Origin: Paenibacillus mendelii
GTDB taxonomy: Bacteria > Bacillota > Bacilli > Paenibacillales > Paenibacillaceae
Direction of reading: 5' to 3'
DNA: 64,000 nt
Assembly: GCF_024498075.1 (NCBI RefSeq)
Contig: NZ_JANHOF010000012.1
Span: 1 to 64,000, forward strand
Below are positions 8,691-17,903 of the stretch, piece by piece. Both the position numbers and the translations under genes were made by a program. The notes beneath the pieces are model-generated. The model was not told the origin of the DNA, searched no databases, and was given only the letters and a program-made list of their open reading frames with translations. Within the stretch, counting starts at the first letter, position 1. Each line of letters begins with the position of its first letter.

Positions 8691-9362
8691 ATGACAACAG
8701 GAATCCGTACGCTATTGTTTGATTTGGATGGAACCATTCTCGATACGAACGAGCTGATTATTCAGTCGTTTCTGCATGCGCTTGATGGTTTGATGCCGGC
8801 TGGTTTCGGACGGGAGCATATTATTCCAAGCATGGGACTGCCGCTGGCCGTTCAGATGCAAGGCTTCTCCAAGCTGGAAGAAGTATCGCATCTGGTATCG
8901 ATATACCGCGAGATCAATCTGCGGCTTCACGACGAATACGTGAAGCCCTTCCCTTATGTGCAGGAAGTATTGGCAAGGCTGCATGCGGAGGGCTTCCAGA
9001 TCGGGATTGTGACGACGAAGGCGCGGCTAACAACGGAGCGCGGCTTACGGTACACAAAGCTATATGACTATGTCGTGCCTGAGGGTGTCATTACAATCGA
9101 TGATGTCGTCAATCCGAAGCCGCATCCCGAGCCTGTGCTCAAAGCGATCGAAGCGCTCGGAGCCGATCCGGCGACGACGATGATGATCGGTGACAGCACG
9201 GTCGATATCGAAGCGGCAGAAGAGGCCGGCTGCATATCAGTCGGTGTGGCCTGGTCGTTGAAGGGCGAAGTGAAGCTGCTTGAAAGCGGAGCCCGTCATA
9301 TTATTCACGACATGAGGGATTTATACGAGTTAGTCGGATTGGAGCGGGAGCCGCTTGCGTAA
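8691..9362 (+). CDS. ppaX: Pyrophosphatase PpaX (HAD superfamily)
   Basis: A 223-aa haloacid dehalogenase-fold hydrolase. Motif I DLDGT is at residues 11-15, motif II lies in IGIVTTKAR, and motifs III/IV in NPKPHPEP and MIGDSTVDIEAA. PpaX hydrolyses the pyrophosphate released by HprK when it dephosphorylates Ser-P-HPr, which fits the neighbourhood. The ATG at 8691 has AAGGAG 6 bp upstream. The open frame extends further upstream inside lgt without an initiation site. Confidence 0.9.
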   Translation: MTTGIRTLLFDLDGTILDTNELIIQSFLHALDGLMPAGFGREHIIPSMGLPLAVQMQGFSKLEEVSHLVSIYREINLRLHDEYVKPFPYVQEVLARLHAEGFQIGIVTTKARLTTERGLRYTKLYDYVVPEGVITIDDVVNPKPHPEPVLKAIEALGADPATTMMIGDSTVDIEAAEEAGCISVGVAWSLKGEVKLLESGARHIIHDMRDLYELVGLEREPLA

Positions 9363-9837
9363 CGTAGAGCGTTATCCGGTCGAGGGACCGAACGCCCTGT
9401 GGCAAATGTACCGGACAGTCAGCAGGGTAAAGGCGGTCAAAAACTTTATCTGTATTCAATTTACCCGCTATTGTCCTTCACTGCCGGTCAAAAACTGGGT
9501 TTATCGGAATTTGCTCGGCATGAAGGTTGGTCAGCATAGTGCGTTTGCGCTGATGGTCATGGTCGATGTATTCTTCCCCGAGCGCATTAGGGTGGGGGAC
9601 AACACGATCATTGGTTATAATACGACGATATTGACGCATGAGTATTTGATCCGGGAATATCGGTTGGGAGATGTCGTCATTGGCTCAGGTGTGATGATCG
9701 GAGCGAATACGACGATTCTGCCAGGGGTTACGATAGGGGACGGTGCCGTTGTTGCCGCCGGATCAGTCGTTCATAAAGATGTTGAGCCAGACGCATTCGT
9801 CGGAGGTAACCCCATCCAGACGATTACTCGGCAGTAG
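9355..9837 (+). CDS. yvoF: Hexapeptide-repeat acetyltransferase, YvoF-like
   Basis: A 160-aa protein with a left-handed beta-helix hexapeptide region (about residues 75-150, for example IGSGVMIGANTTILPGVTIG), as in maltose/galactoside O-acetyltransferases. The probable start is TTG at 9355, overlapping ppaX by 8 bp with GGAGCGGG upstream. Its position after ppaX and before hisZ equals that of B. subtilis yvoF. The acceptor substrate is unknown. Confidence 0.8.
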   Translation: MRNVERYPVEGPNALWQMYRTVSRVKAVKNFICIQFTRYCPSLPVKNWVYRNLLGMKVGQHSAFALMVMVDVFFPERIRVGDNTIIGYNTTILTHEYLIREYRLGDVVIGSGVMIGANTTILPGVTIGDGAVVAAGSVVHKDVEPDAFVGGNPIQTITRQ

Positions 9838-10033
9838 GGGGAGGCCAGCCTCAATCTATCTGCGGACGGTGAGCCGTTGCTGTTACACAAATGATTTGAT
9901 AACTAGGGAAGGCGTGGGATATATTAGTAGGTATTCCGGAAAACGATACCCTGCGATACCGTTCATCAGCAAGTGAATACGGAAGAGTGGAGTGCCGCTA
10001 CCGCCTCAGACGATGCAAGGAAGGGGATAAGGT

Positions 10034-11248
10034 ATGGCCAAAAGAGAGACGGTTCGGGAATTGAATATCCTTCGCGCCATTGCAATATTTGGTGTATTGA
10101 TGGTGCATGCAACTTCATTATCTGTAGCAAATCTCGTGAAACACGATTCTTTCTTCATCTACAACCTGTTGAATACGCTAGCGCTGTACTGCGTTCCGAC
10201 GTTCGTCTTTCTAACCGGATTCACCCTCTTCTATAACTACTACGACCGTCCAATGTCCGGTGGAGACTGGTCCCGGTTCTTCAGGAAACGGCTTGTCTAC
10301 ATCGTCATTCCTTATCTATTCGCTTCTCTTGTCTATTACAGCGGCGTTTACTTTGTTCTTACCAGGCATCCCCTCAATCTAGCCAGCATCAATGAATTTA
10401 TAAGACAACTCGGGGAAAGGCTCGCTACCGGCGATGCGTACACACATCTGTATTATGTGCTGATTACGATTCAGCTCTATGCGATGTTCCCCTTGCTGTT
10501 AGCTCTATTCCGCCGTTGGCCGCGGCTCGCGGCTTGGGCAATTCCGCTTGGATTTGCTGTGCAATGGAGCTTCTATGCCATGAATCGGTATGTTCTGCAC
10601 ATCCCGTCCAAAGGAACCGTTGCGTTCACCTACTTTGCACCTTTTCTGCTGGGGGTATTTATAGGCATCTATTATGAGCAGGTGCGGAAGTGGCTTCAGC
10701 CCGGTACATGGAGCCTTCGTTCCCGAAAGGCTGTCTGGACAGTGCTGCTGTGGGTCCTGTGGGCAGCCTCCGCTGCGTTATATGTTACGGTGTGGTATAT
10801 AACCCGGATTGATAATAAAGCCCTTTATCACCTCTGGTACGAAGGCGGATATAATCTATTCACATTCACCTCGATTCTCGTACTGCTCCAAATCGTCTAC
10901 CCGTTGTACCGGAAAGCGCCGAAGCAATGGGTCAAGGGGCTGGACGAATTAGGGACGTTGTCATTCGGGGTGTATTTGGTGCATCCGGGCTTCCTGCTGC
11001 TTTACCGGAAGCTTTCCCCGGCTGTACCGTTGAATTGGGTTTATCATGTATGGGTGGCAGGGGGGTTCATATTCGCGCTGGGAGCGTCCATTGCATTATT
11101 GGTCATCCTGTACCGTTACGTTGGGGGCATATCCTATGTGCTCGGCAATCTGCCAGACCGTTATATCGGGCGACATGGCCCGGCAGCGGCCCCGACAGAT
11201 AGCCTCATGAAAATAAGCAAGGTAAGAAGGGCGAACCGGGGGCGATAA
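10034..11248 (+). CDS. Acyltransferase 3 family integral membrane protein
   Basis: A 404-aa protein with about ten membrane segments. The N-terminal motif NILRAIAIFGVLMVHA resembles the catalytic-histidine region of OafA/OatA-type acyltransferases, which O-acetylate surface polysaccharides or peptidoglycan. There is no extracellular SGNH domain. It has no counterpart at this position in the B. subtilis gene order and separates yvoF from hisZ. SD AAGGAAGGGG precedes the ATG. The substrate is unknown. Confidence 0.8.
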   Translation: MAKRETVRELNILRAIAIFGVLMVHATSLSVANLVKHDSFFIYNLLNTLALYCVPTFVFLTGFTLFYNYYDRPMSGGDWSRFFRKRLVYIVIPYLFASLVYYSGVYFVLTRHPLNLASINEFIRQLGERLATGDAYTHLYYVLITIQLYAMFPLLLALFRRWPRLAAWAIPLGFAVQWSFYAMNRYVLHIPSKGTVAFTYFAPFLLGVFIGIYYEQVRKWLQPGTWSLRSRKAVWTVLLWVLWAASAALYVTVWYITRIDNKALYHLWYEGGYNLFTFTSILVLLQIVYPLYRKAPKQWVKGLDELGTLSFGVYLVHPGFLLLYRKLSPAVPLNWVYHVWVAGGFIFALGASIALLVILYRYVGGISYVLGNLPDRYIGRHGPAAAPTDSLMKISKVRRANRGR

Positions 11249-11395
11249 GCTTCCGGTCGCTTTCTCGTTAGGGGCATTTGCATCTCTAAGCTGCAGGACC
11301 TGATGGGGCTTCTATCGTGCAAAGCGGCAAGATCATGTATGCGGTTGCGGGGCGATACCGTCTTTCCGCTCCGTTGAACAGGAGGGTTATTCCTC

Positions 11396-11424
11396 TTGAC
11401 GAAGATGGGCAGGCGTGGTACTAT
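11396..11424 (+). promoter_or_regulatory. Sigma-A promoter of the his operon
   Basis: TTGACG (11396-11401), 17-bp spacer, TACTAT (11419-11424). It lies 78 bp upstream of hisZ. No T-box specifier or antiterminator motif was seen in the 250-bp intergenic region. Confidence 0.82.
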
Positions 11425-11501
11425 TACGACTAAATCCTTTATTTTGGCAGTATGGTAACATGGTAATACATTAACGCGATAAAGCGTCTGTAGGTGAACG
11501 A

Positions 11502-12737
11502 ATGATGTCCAAACCGAAAGTGTTCGAGAAACCGATTGGGGTTAAAGATTACTTGCCGCATGCTGTCGTTAAGCTGAGGCAGATTGAAAACCAAGTGCTG
11601 GCATGCATGCGATCATGGGGCTATGAGCAGATCATGACCCCGACGATGGAATATTACGATACGGTGGGTGTCGCAAGTTCGACATCTGACCGCAAGCTGT
11701 TCAAGCTGTTGAATAACCGTGGTACAACGCTCGTTCTTCGTTCGGATATGACGGCGCCGATTGCCCGCGTTGTTTCGTCTGTGTTGAAGGATTCGCAGTT
11801 TCCGCTGCGTCTTTCATATCATTCGAATATATTCCGCGCCATTGAAGAGGAAGCTGGTCATGAGGCGGAATTTTTCCAGACGGGCGTTGAGCTGGTAGGC
11901 GATGCATCGGCAGAGGCTGATGCTGAGGTCGTGGCTTTGGCGATTGCATCGCTTAAAGCAGCGGGCGTGGACCGGTTCAAAATCGCTATAGGACACGTGG
12001 GATTCCTTAACGGATTGTTCGAAGATACGTTATCCGGACGGACGGACGCACAGGAAGAGCTGAAAGCCTGCCTGCTTGGACGCGATTATGTCGGCTATCG
12101 GGAACGATTGCGCGAACTGGCGATTGCTGAGCCCGTTCAACGTGAGCTGGAAGGGATCCTGCGTCTGCGCGGCAGTCAGGAAATATGCCTGCAGGCGCTG
12201 CAGTTAAGCTCGAATGCAACGGCCCAGGCATCGATTCGCCATCTCTTAGAGATGTGGGATGTATTGAAGGCATATGGCGTATGTGAGCACGTGCTCATAG
12301 ATCTAACGATGATCGGCGACTTTTCCTATTACACCGGGATGACCTTCGAGGGGTACGCAGCTGATCTTGGATTCCCGGTAGCCAGCGGCGGCCGTTATGA
12401 CAACCTGCTGAAGCAATTTGGTCGGCCGGCTCCAGCGACGGGCTTTGCGCTGAAGACGACGCGTATCCTGGAGCTGATTGGGGATAGCGAGAGCGACCTC
12501 GAGGAGCGAGTGCTGATCGGCTACAATGACGCCGGGAGAGCACTGGCGCTGGCTAAAGCGCAGCAGCTGCGTGAAGCGGGCACCGTCGTCATTACGGAGA
12601 AGATGGAACAATCGACTGCTGCCGAGGTTACGGCTGCCGCCGAGCAATCGGAGAACGGTGAGAAGGTTGTTTACAAAGGAGAAACGTTTGCGGCATTCAT
12701 TCGTTTCTTCGGCGAACAGGAAGGTGCTTCGTTATGA
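11502..12737 (+). CDS. hisZ: ATP phosphoribosyltransferase regulatory subunit
   Basis: A 411-aa histidyl-tRNA-synthetase-like protein that joins the short form of HisG to make the active, histidine-sensitive first enzyme of histidine synthesis. HisRS-like motifs are visible: motif 2 region LRSDMTAPIARVV and the motif RAIEEEAGHEAEFFQTGVE. It lacks the anticodon-binding domain expected of a true HisS. It is the first gene of the operon, and its stop overlaps the hisG start (ATGA). Either of two adjacent ATG codons (11502, 11505) may start it. Confidence 0.93.
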   Translation: MMSKPKVFEKPIGVKDYLPHAVVKLRQIENQVLACMRSWGYEQIMTPTMEYYDTVGVASSTSDRKLFKLLNNRGTTLVLRSDMTAPIARVVSSVLKDSQFPLRLSYHSNIFRAIEEEAGHEAEFFQTGVELVGDASAEADAEVVALAIASLKAAGVDRFKIAIGHVGFLNGLFEDTLSGRTDAQEELKACLLGRDYVGYRERLRELAIAEPVQRELEGILRLRGSQEICLQALQLSSNATAQASIRHLLEMWDVLKAYGVCEHVLIDLTMIGDFSYYTGMTFEGYAADLGFPVASGGRYDNLLKQFGRPAPATGFALKTTRILELIGDSESDLEERVLIGYNDAGRALALAKAQQLREAGTVVITEKMEQSTAAEVTAAAEQSENGEKVVYKGETFAAFIRFFGEQEGASL

Positions 12738-13480
12738 GCAGGAATGTAAACGGAGGTATAGGCGCTGAAGCGCTCCAGACAAGCTCAGGCGGGCTGGAGA
12801 CGATGGACATGGGCATTCTTGCAGCTGCTCTTGAAGCCAGTGGACGTGACCTGCTTAAGGTAGCTATGCCTAAAGGCCGTATCTATAAGCAGGCCTCGAA
12901 GCTGTTCCGTGAGGCGGGGCTCCCGATTCCGAGCGACTTCGACGATACGCGCAAGCTGATTATTGAGCTGCCGGAGGCGGGCATGTCGTTCATTATGGCG
13001 AAGCCGGTGGATGTGCCTACCTACGTTGAATACGGCGTGGCGGATATCGGAATCGTAGGCAAAGATGTGCTTATGGAAGAAAATAAGGATGTATACGAGC
13101 TGCTTGACCTCGGCATTGCGAAGTGTCGGATGTCGGTCATCGGTCTTCCGGACTGGAAGCCGGTCATTCATCCGCGCGTGGCGACCAAGTACCCGAATGT
13201 GGCTTCGCAATATTTTCGCGAGCTGGGCCAACAGGTCGAAGTCATCAAGCTGAACGGTTCGATCGAGCTGGCGCCGCTGATCGGTCTGGCAGACCGGATT
13301 GTCGATATGGTCGAGACCGGGCAGACGCTCAGAGAGAATGGGCTCGTCGAGATGGAATCGATCTTCGGGATTACGAGCAGGCTGATCGCGAACCGTGTTA
13401 GCTACCGGATGAAGAATGAAGCGATACAAAGCTTATGCGATAAGCTCCAGCATGTAATTGGCGCCAAGCCAAACGCGTAA
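12734..13480 (+). CDS. hisG: ATP phosphoribosyltransferase, short form
   Basis: A 248-aa catalytic subunit that condenses ATP with PRPP in the first step of histidine synthesis. The core starts at about residue 40 with LLKVAMPKGRIYK, and the PRPP-binding region is seen at ADRIVDMVETGQTLRENGL. The length fits the HisZ-dependent short form, apart from an unusual N-terminal extension of about 38 residues. The ATGA overlap with hisZ supports the long start. An internal ATG at 12803 is the alternative. Confidence 0.92.
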   Translation: MSRNVNGGIGAEALQTSSGGLETMDMGILAAALEASGRDLLKVAMPKGRIYKQASKLFREAGLPIPSDFDDTRKLIIELPEAGMSFIMAKPVDVPTYVEYGVADIGIVGKDVLMEENKDVYELLDLGIAKCRMSVIGLPDWKPVIHPRVATKYPNVASQYFRELGQQVEVIKLNGSIELAPLIGLADRIVDMVETGQTLRENGLVEMESIFGITSRLIANRVSYRMKNEAIQSLCDKLQHVIGAKPNA

Positions 13481-13565
13481 CAGCCATGGTGTGTCAGGCA
13501 GAAGACATTAATTATGTTAAGCATCGCCCAAGAGAATGCGGCGATTCGGGAAGGAGGCGAAGCAC

Positions 13566-14855
13566 ATGCGTATGCTGCGTGCGGAGCAATTTGGGTTGAA
13601 GCGCGAGGTGGAGTACGGCACACCGGAGCAGAATGAAGCGGTTCGGCAGATCGTCGAAGCGGTCCGGAATGAAGGAGACACGGCAGTGCTCGCGTATACG
13701 GAAGAGCATGACCGGGTGAAGCTTGCGGCCGGGTCGCTGCGCGTGACAGAAGGCGAGATTCAGGCGGCGTACGATCACGTGGACGAAGCGTTCCTGGTAG
13801 CCATCCGCGAAGCGGCTGCCAATGTTCGAGCCTTCCATGAGAAGCAGGTTCGCCAGTCATGGATGGATCTTCAGCCCGATGGATCGATGCTTGGACAAAT
13901 TCTTCGTCCGCTGAAGCGGGTCGGCGTCTATGTACCGGGCGGCAAGGCTGCGTACCCTTCATCGGTGCTGATGAACGTCATTCCGGCACAGGTTGCCGGT
14001 GTACCGGAGATCGTGATGGTCACGCCCCCCGCAACAGGCGGCAAGGCGGGGATTGACCCTTATATCCTGGTAGCCGCTGCAGAAGCTGGCGTGAAGGAGA
14101 TGTACCGCGTTGGCGGCGCACAAGCGGTTGCCGCGCTTGCTTACGGCACGGCGTCGATTCCGCCGGTCGATAAAATATGCGGGCCCGGCAATATCTACGT
14201 CGCGCTTGCGAAGCGGGCTGTATTCGGCGTCGTCGATATCGACAGTATCGCAGGACCAAGCGAGATCGTTGTTCTAGCCGACGAGCAAGCGGATGCCGCT
14301 TATGTAGCGGCCGACCTGCTGTCGCAGGCGGAACATGACGAGATGGCCTCTGCCATTCTCGTAACCACGTCAGAAGAGTTTGGTAACAGGGTGGCAATTG
14401 AGGTGGAGAAGCAGCTGGCGGATCTGCCGAAGGCGGCAATTGCCCGCAAGTCCATCGACAGCAATGGCGCGGTGCTGCTGGCCGAATCACTCGACGAAGC
14501 GATCGCGGTAATTAACCGGATGGCGCCGGAGCATCTTGAAGTCATGGTCGAGGATCCGATGTCGATACTCGGCCGGATTGAGAATGCGGGTGCGATTTTC
14601 ATTGGGCCCTACAGCTCCGAGCCGGTAGGGGATTATTTTGCAGGACCGAATCATATTCTTCCGACGAACGGCACAGCCCGGTTCTCTTCGCCTGTGAATG
14701 TGGATGACTTCGTGAAGAAATCGAGCCTGATTTATTACAGCAAAGAAGCGCTGCTAGCTAATGGCGATAAGATTATGACGCTTGCCCGCCATGAAGGACT
14801 TGAGGCGCATGCGCGAGCGATTGAACTTCGGCTGCAGCGAGAGGGCCGGGAATAA
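13566..14855 (+). CDS. hisD: Histidinol dehydrogenase
   Basis: A 429-aa zinc enzyme that oxidises histidinol to histidine in two NAD-dependent steps, the last reactions of the pathway. The family signature is evident in VYVPGGKAAYPSSVLM, DSIAGPSEIVVLAD and LLSQAEHDEMASAILVT. The ATG at 13566 has AAGGAGG 8 bp upstream. An in-frame ATG 30 bp earlier has none. Confidence 0.95.
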   Translation: MRMLRAEQFGLKREVEYGTPEQNEAVRQIVEAVRNEGDTAVLAYTEEHDRVKLAAGSLRVTEGEIQAAYDHVDEAFLVAIREAAANVRAFHEKQVRQSWMDLQPDGSMLGQILRPLKRVGVYVPGGKAAYPSSVLMNVIPAQVAGVPEIVMVTPPATGGKAGIDPYILVAAAEAGVKEMYRVGGAQAVAALAYGTASIPPVDKICGPGNIYVALAKRAVFGVVDIDSIAGPSEIVVLADEQADAAYVAADLLSQAEHDEMASAILVTTSEEFGNRVAIEVEKQLADLPKAAIARKSIDSNGAVLLAESLDEAIAVINRMAPEHLEVMVEDPMSILGRIENAGAIFIGPYSSEPVGDYFAGPNHILPTNGTARFSSPVNVDDFVKKSSLIYYSKEALLANGDKIMTLARHEGLEAHARAIELRLQREGRE

Positions 14856-14876
14856 ACAATGAAAGAAGGGCATCTC

Positions 14877-15476
14877 ATGACGGATAATGTCATCCGCGCG
14901 GCCGATGTGGCGCGCAAGACGAATGAAACAGACATCAAGCTGGCGTTTTCAGTGGATGGCAGCGGAACGTCGAATATCGAGACGGATGTACCGTTTCTGA
15001 ATCATATGCTGGATCTGTTTACGAAGCACGGGCAATTCGATCTTACCGTTGAGGCCCGGGGCGATGTTGATATCGACGATCATCACACGGTAGAGGATAT
15101 CGGGATTTGCCTTGGACAGACCATTCGCGAAGCATTAGGCGACAAGAAGGGCATCAAGCGGTATGCGTCCGTGTTTGTTCCCATGGACGAGGCGCTTGCT
15201 CAGGTCGTGATTGATCTCAGCAACCGCCCTCACTTTGAGTATCGCGCTCAGTACCCGTCGCAGCAAGTAGGCAGCTTCTCCACGGAGCTCGTACATGAGT
15301 TTCTATGGAAGCTTGCGCTTGAGGCTCGCATGACGCTTCACGTCATCGTTCATTACGGGGTGAATACGCATCACATGATCGAAGCCGTGTTCAAAGCGCT
15401 CGGCCGGGCGCTTGATGAAGCGACCAGCATTGACCCACGCGTACAAGGAGTGCCCTCGACGAAAGGAGTGCTCTAA
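14877..15476 (+). CDS. hisB: Imidazoleglycerol-phosphate dehydratase
   Basis: A 199-aa manganese enzyme that dehydrates imidazole glycerol phosphate. The metal-binding histidine clusters are visible in LNHMLDLFTKHG, DIDDHHTVEDIGI and the late segment VNTHHMIEAVFKALG. There is no HAD phosphatase domain, so it is the monofunctional form. The start at 14877 is chosen for the AGAAGGG placed 8 bp upstream. Confidence 0.94.
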   Translation: MTDNVIRAADVARKTNETDIKLAFSVDGSGTSNIETDVPFLNHMLDLFTKHGQFDLTVEARGDVDIDDHHTVEDIGICLGQTIREALGDKKGIKRYASVFVPMDEALAQVVIDLSNRPHFEYRAQYPSQQVGSFSTELVHEFLWKLALEARMTLHVIVHYGVNTHHMIEAVFKALGRALDEATSIDPRVQGVPSTKGVL

Positions 15477-15477
15477 G

Positions 15478-16098
15478 ATGATTGCGATCATTGATTACGG
15501 CATGGGCAATCTTCACAGCGTCAGCAAGGCGGTAGAGCGGCTTGGCTACAAGGCTGCGGTTACGGCAGATGCCAAAGAAATCATGGAGGCGGACGGCGCC
15601 ATATTGCCAGGGGTCGGCGCATTCGGCGATGCCATGCAGAATCTGCGGAACACCGGGCTGGACGAAGTGACGAAGTTCTACGCTTCGTCCGGCAAGCCGC
15701 TGCTCGGTATTTGCTTAGGCATGCAGCTGCTGTTCGACGAAAGCGAGGAGCATGGCCGGCATGCCGGCCTCGGGCTGCTTCCGGGAACGGTGGTCCGCTT
15801 CCGCGGTGACTACAAAGTGCCGCACATGGGCTGGAACAAGCTTGACTTCCGCCAGCCGAGCCCGTTGTTTGAAGGGCTTGCCGAAGGCCATGTCTACTTC
15901 GTGCACTCCTTCCATGCCAAGCCGCAGCGCGAAAGTGATCTGCTTGCAACGACAGACTATCATCAGAATGTGACTGCGATCGTAGGGAAGGGCAATGTGT
16001 ACGGCATGCAGTTCCATCCGGAGAAAAGCAGCGATCTCGGCATGAAGCTTCTAGGGAATTTCTTAAATCTAGCCGTTTCACGCGAAGCGGTTCGTTAA
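15478..16098 (+). CDS. hisH: Imidazole glycerol phosphate synthase, glutaminase subunit
   Basis: A 206-aa class I glutamine amidotransferase that supplies ammonia to HisF. The nucleophile elbow is PLLGICLGMQLL with its cysteine, and the catalytic His-Glu pair lies in GMQFHPEKSS. It begins one base after the hisB stop, with AAAGGAG 9 bp before the ATG. Confidence 0.95.
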   Translation: MIAIIDYGMGNLHSVSKAVERLGYKAAVTADAKEIMEADGAILPGVGAFGDAMQNLRNTGLDEVTKFYASSGKPLLGICLGMQLLFDESEEHGRHAGLGLLPGTVVRFRGDYKVPHMGWNKLDFRQPSPLFEGLAEGHVYFVHSFHAKPQRESDLLATTDYHQNVTAIVGKGNVYGMQFHPEKSSDLGMKLLGNFLNLAVSREAVR

Positions 16099-16166
16099 TC
16101 GTACCGTTTAGTAGGGAGCGGGCAGCGGCAAACGGGTCCGTATTTCAGATAGGAGGCGGCATCGTT

Positions 16167-16925
16167 ATGCTAGCCAAACGAATTATTCCATGTCTTGATG
16201 TAAAGGACGGCCGAGTAGTGAAGGGCGTCAATTTTGTTAACTTACGTGATGCCGGCGACCCCGTCGAGCTTGCGGCAACATATGACCGGGAAGGTGCGGA
16301 CGAGCTCGTGTTTCTCGATATTTCGGCATCCGTTGAAGGCCGCGCTACAATGGTCGAAGTGGTGAAGCGCACAGCCGGTGAAATTACGATTCCGTTCACG
16401 GTTGGCGGGGGCATCTCCCATGTCGATGATATGAAACGGCTGCTTCGCGCAGGCGCCGACAAGATCGGCATAAATACGGCTGCAGTGAAAAATCCGACCC
16501 TGGTTAAGGACGGCGCCCGCAAGTTTGGCTCGCAGTGCATTGTTGTCGCCATCGACGCCAAGTTTAATCCTGAATGGGGCGAGTGGGAAGTCTATACGCA
16601 CGGCGGCCGCAATGCCACAGGCATGAAGGCGGTAGCCTGGGCGCAGGAAGTGGAGCGGCTGGGTGCGGGAGAGATCTTGCTCACCAGCATGGACGCGGAC
16701 GGCACGAAGGACGGCTTTGATCTGAAGCTGACGCGTGCGGTGTCGGACTCGCTCGGCATCCCGGTGATCGCCTCAGGCGGAGCAGGGCGCGTCGAGCACT
16801 TCTACGACGTATTCGAGCAAGGGCATGCGGACGCGGGACTTGCGGCGACGATTTTTCACTACAAAGAAATGACGATACGCGACGTTAAAGACGATCTGCG
16901 GAAGAAAGGAGTCGAAGTACGATGA
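16167..16925 (+). CDS. hisF: Imidazole glycerol phosphate synthase, cyclase subunit
   Basis: A 252-aa (beta/alpha)8 barrel that closes the imidazole ring using ammonia from HisH. The start segment RIIPCLDVKDGRVVKGVNF, the phosphate-binding GGGI loop and the second catalytic Asp region SMDADGTKDG mark it as HisF and not its paralogue HisA. Only 68 bp separate it from hisH, so hisA, which usually lies here, is missing. AGGAGGCGG precedes the ATG. Confidence 0.95.
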   Translation: MLAKRIIPCLDVKDGRVVKGVNFVNLRDAGDPVELAATYDREGADELVFLDISASVEGRATMVEVVKRTAGEITIPFTVGGGISHVDDMKRLLRAGADKIGINTAAVKNPTLVKDGARKFGSQCIVVAIDAKFNPEWGEWEVYTHGGRNATGMKAVAWAQEVERLGAGEILLTSMDADGTKDGFDLKLTRAVSDSLGIPVIASGGAGRVEHFYDVFEQGHADAGLAATIFHYKEMTIRDVKDDLRKKGVEVR

Positions 16926-17620
16926 GCGCAACGAACATCGAGACTGTGGCTGAACAAATCAAGTGGGATGAAGCTGGACTGGTGCCGGTGATTGTGCAGG
17001 ATCAGATTAGCAAAGAAGTGCTCATGATGGCGTACATGAACCGGGAGTCGCTGGCGAAATCGGCTGCAACGGGCGAAACGTGGTTCTGGAGCCGGTCGCG
17101 CAGCGAGCTCTGGCATAAAGGCGCAACCAGCGGACATACGCAGCGCATCGTCTCCATGCATTACGATTGCGACGGAGACACGCTGCTCGTCCTTGTGCAG
17201 CAGGAGGGTGCGGCATGCCATACAGGCCGTTACAGCTGCTTCTATAATGAGGTTGGCGGTATTGCCGGCACGGAGGCGGTCCAAGCGGATGCGCCTAAGA
17301 AGGAAGGGGCTGCCGATCGTTTCGCGATGCTAAGCCAATTGGAGAGCGTGATCGCCAAGCGTTACGTGGAGCGTCCGGAAGGGGCGTACACCACGTACTT
17401 GTTCGAGAAAGGCGTCGATAAAATTCTGAAAAAGGTCGGTGAAGAATCGGCTGAGGTCATCATCGCTGCTAAAAACAAGGATAACGACGAGCTTCGCATG
17501 GAAGCAAGCGATCTCATCTTCCACCTTATGGTGCTGCTTCGCGATCGTGGATTATCCCTCGATGAAGTCATGGCTGAGCTTGGCCACCGTCACAATAAGA
17601 ATAAGCAGAACTCCAATTAA
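16922..17620 (+). CDS. hisI: Bifunctional phosphoribosyl-AMP cyclohydrolase/phosphoribosyl-ATP pyrophosphatase
   Basis: A 232-aa fusion often called HisIE. Residues 1-125 are the HisI cyclohydrolase, with zinc/metal residues in HYDCDGDTLLVLV and GAACHTGRYSCF. The C-terminal 90 residues are the HisE pyrophosphohydrolase, with the motif KVGEESAEVIIAAKN. It catalyses the second and third steps of the pathway. The start overlaps the hisF stop by 4 bp. Confidence 0.95.
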   Translation: MSATNIETVAEQIKWDEAGLVPVIVQDQISKEVLMMAYMNRESLAKSAATGETWFWSRSRSELWHKGATSGHTQRIVSMHYDCDGDTLLVLVQQEGAACHTGRYSCFYNEVGGIAGTEAVQADAPKKEGAADRFAMLSQLESVIAKRYVERPEGAYTTYLFEKGVDKILKKVGEESAEVIIAAKNKDNDELRMEASDLIFHLMVLLRDRGLSLDEVMAELGHRHNKNKQNSN

Positions 17621-17640
17621 AGGCTGGCTGAGAAGCCCAT

Positions 17641-17672
17641 TAACCGAGCCGCGCAGGTGCGAAGCTCGGTTA
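17641..17672 (+). terminator. Strong hairpin after the his operon
   Basis: A 9-bp perfect stem (TAACCGAGC with GCTCGGTTA) with an inner CGC/GCG pairing, 20 bp after hisI. It lacks a T tract, so it may stabilise the mRNA end rather than terminate transcription by itself. Confidence 0.5.
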
Positions 17673-17809
17673 TGTGCTGTCCGGCCAACGTCCGTCCGGT
17701 GGATGGATGAGGATGAATCCAATTTGGCTGAAGCGCGTGCGCTGCTGTAAGAAGTCGGATTTCCTCTATTGGAGAGGTTTGATGGTCAAAAACGACGAAT
17801 GCTGGCTTT

Positions 17810-17837
17810 TTGAATTATTCTCGTTTCCATGTATAAT
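17810..17837 (+). promoter_or_regulatory. Sigma-A promoter of prs
   Basis: TTGAAT (17810-17815), 16-bp spacer, consensus TATAAT (17832-17837), 66 bp upstream of the prs start. Confidence 0.7.
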
Positions 17838-17903
17838 GAATGTTGTCGAAACAAGCTGCTACGAATGTAAAAATTAAGTGGTCCAATCGCTCAGGAGGGT
17901 ATC

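Noticed and set aside
11249..11501. A T-box or histidine leader peptide before hisZ
   Set aside because: No T-box sequence, specifier stem or His-codon run was found. A plain sigma-A promoter explains expression.
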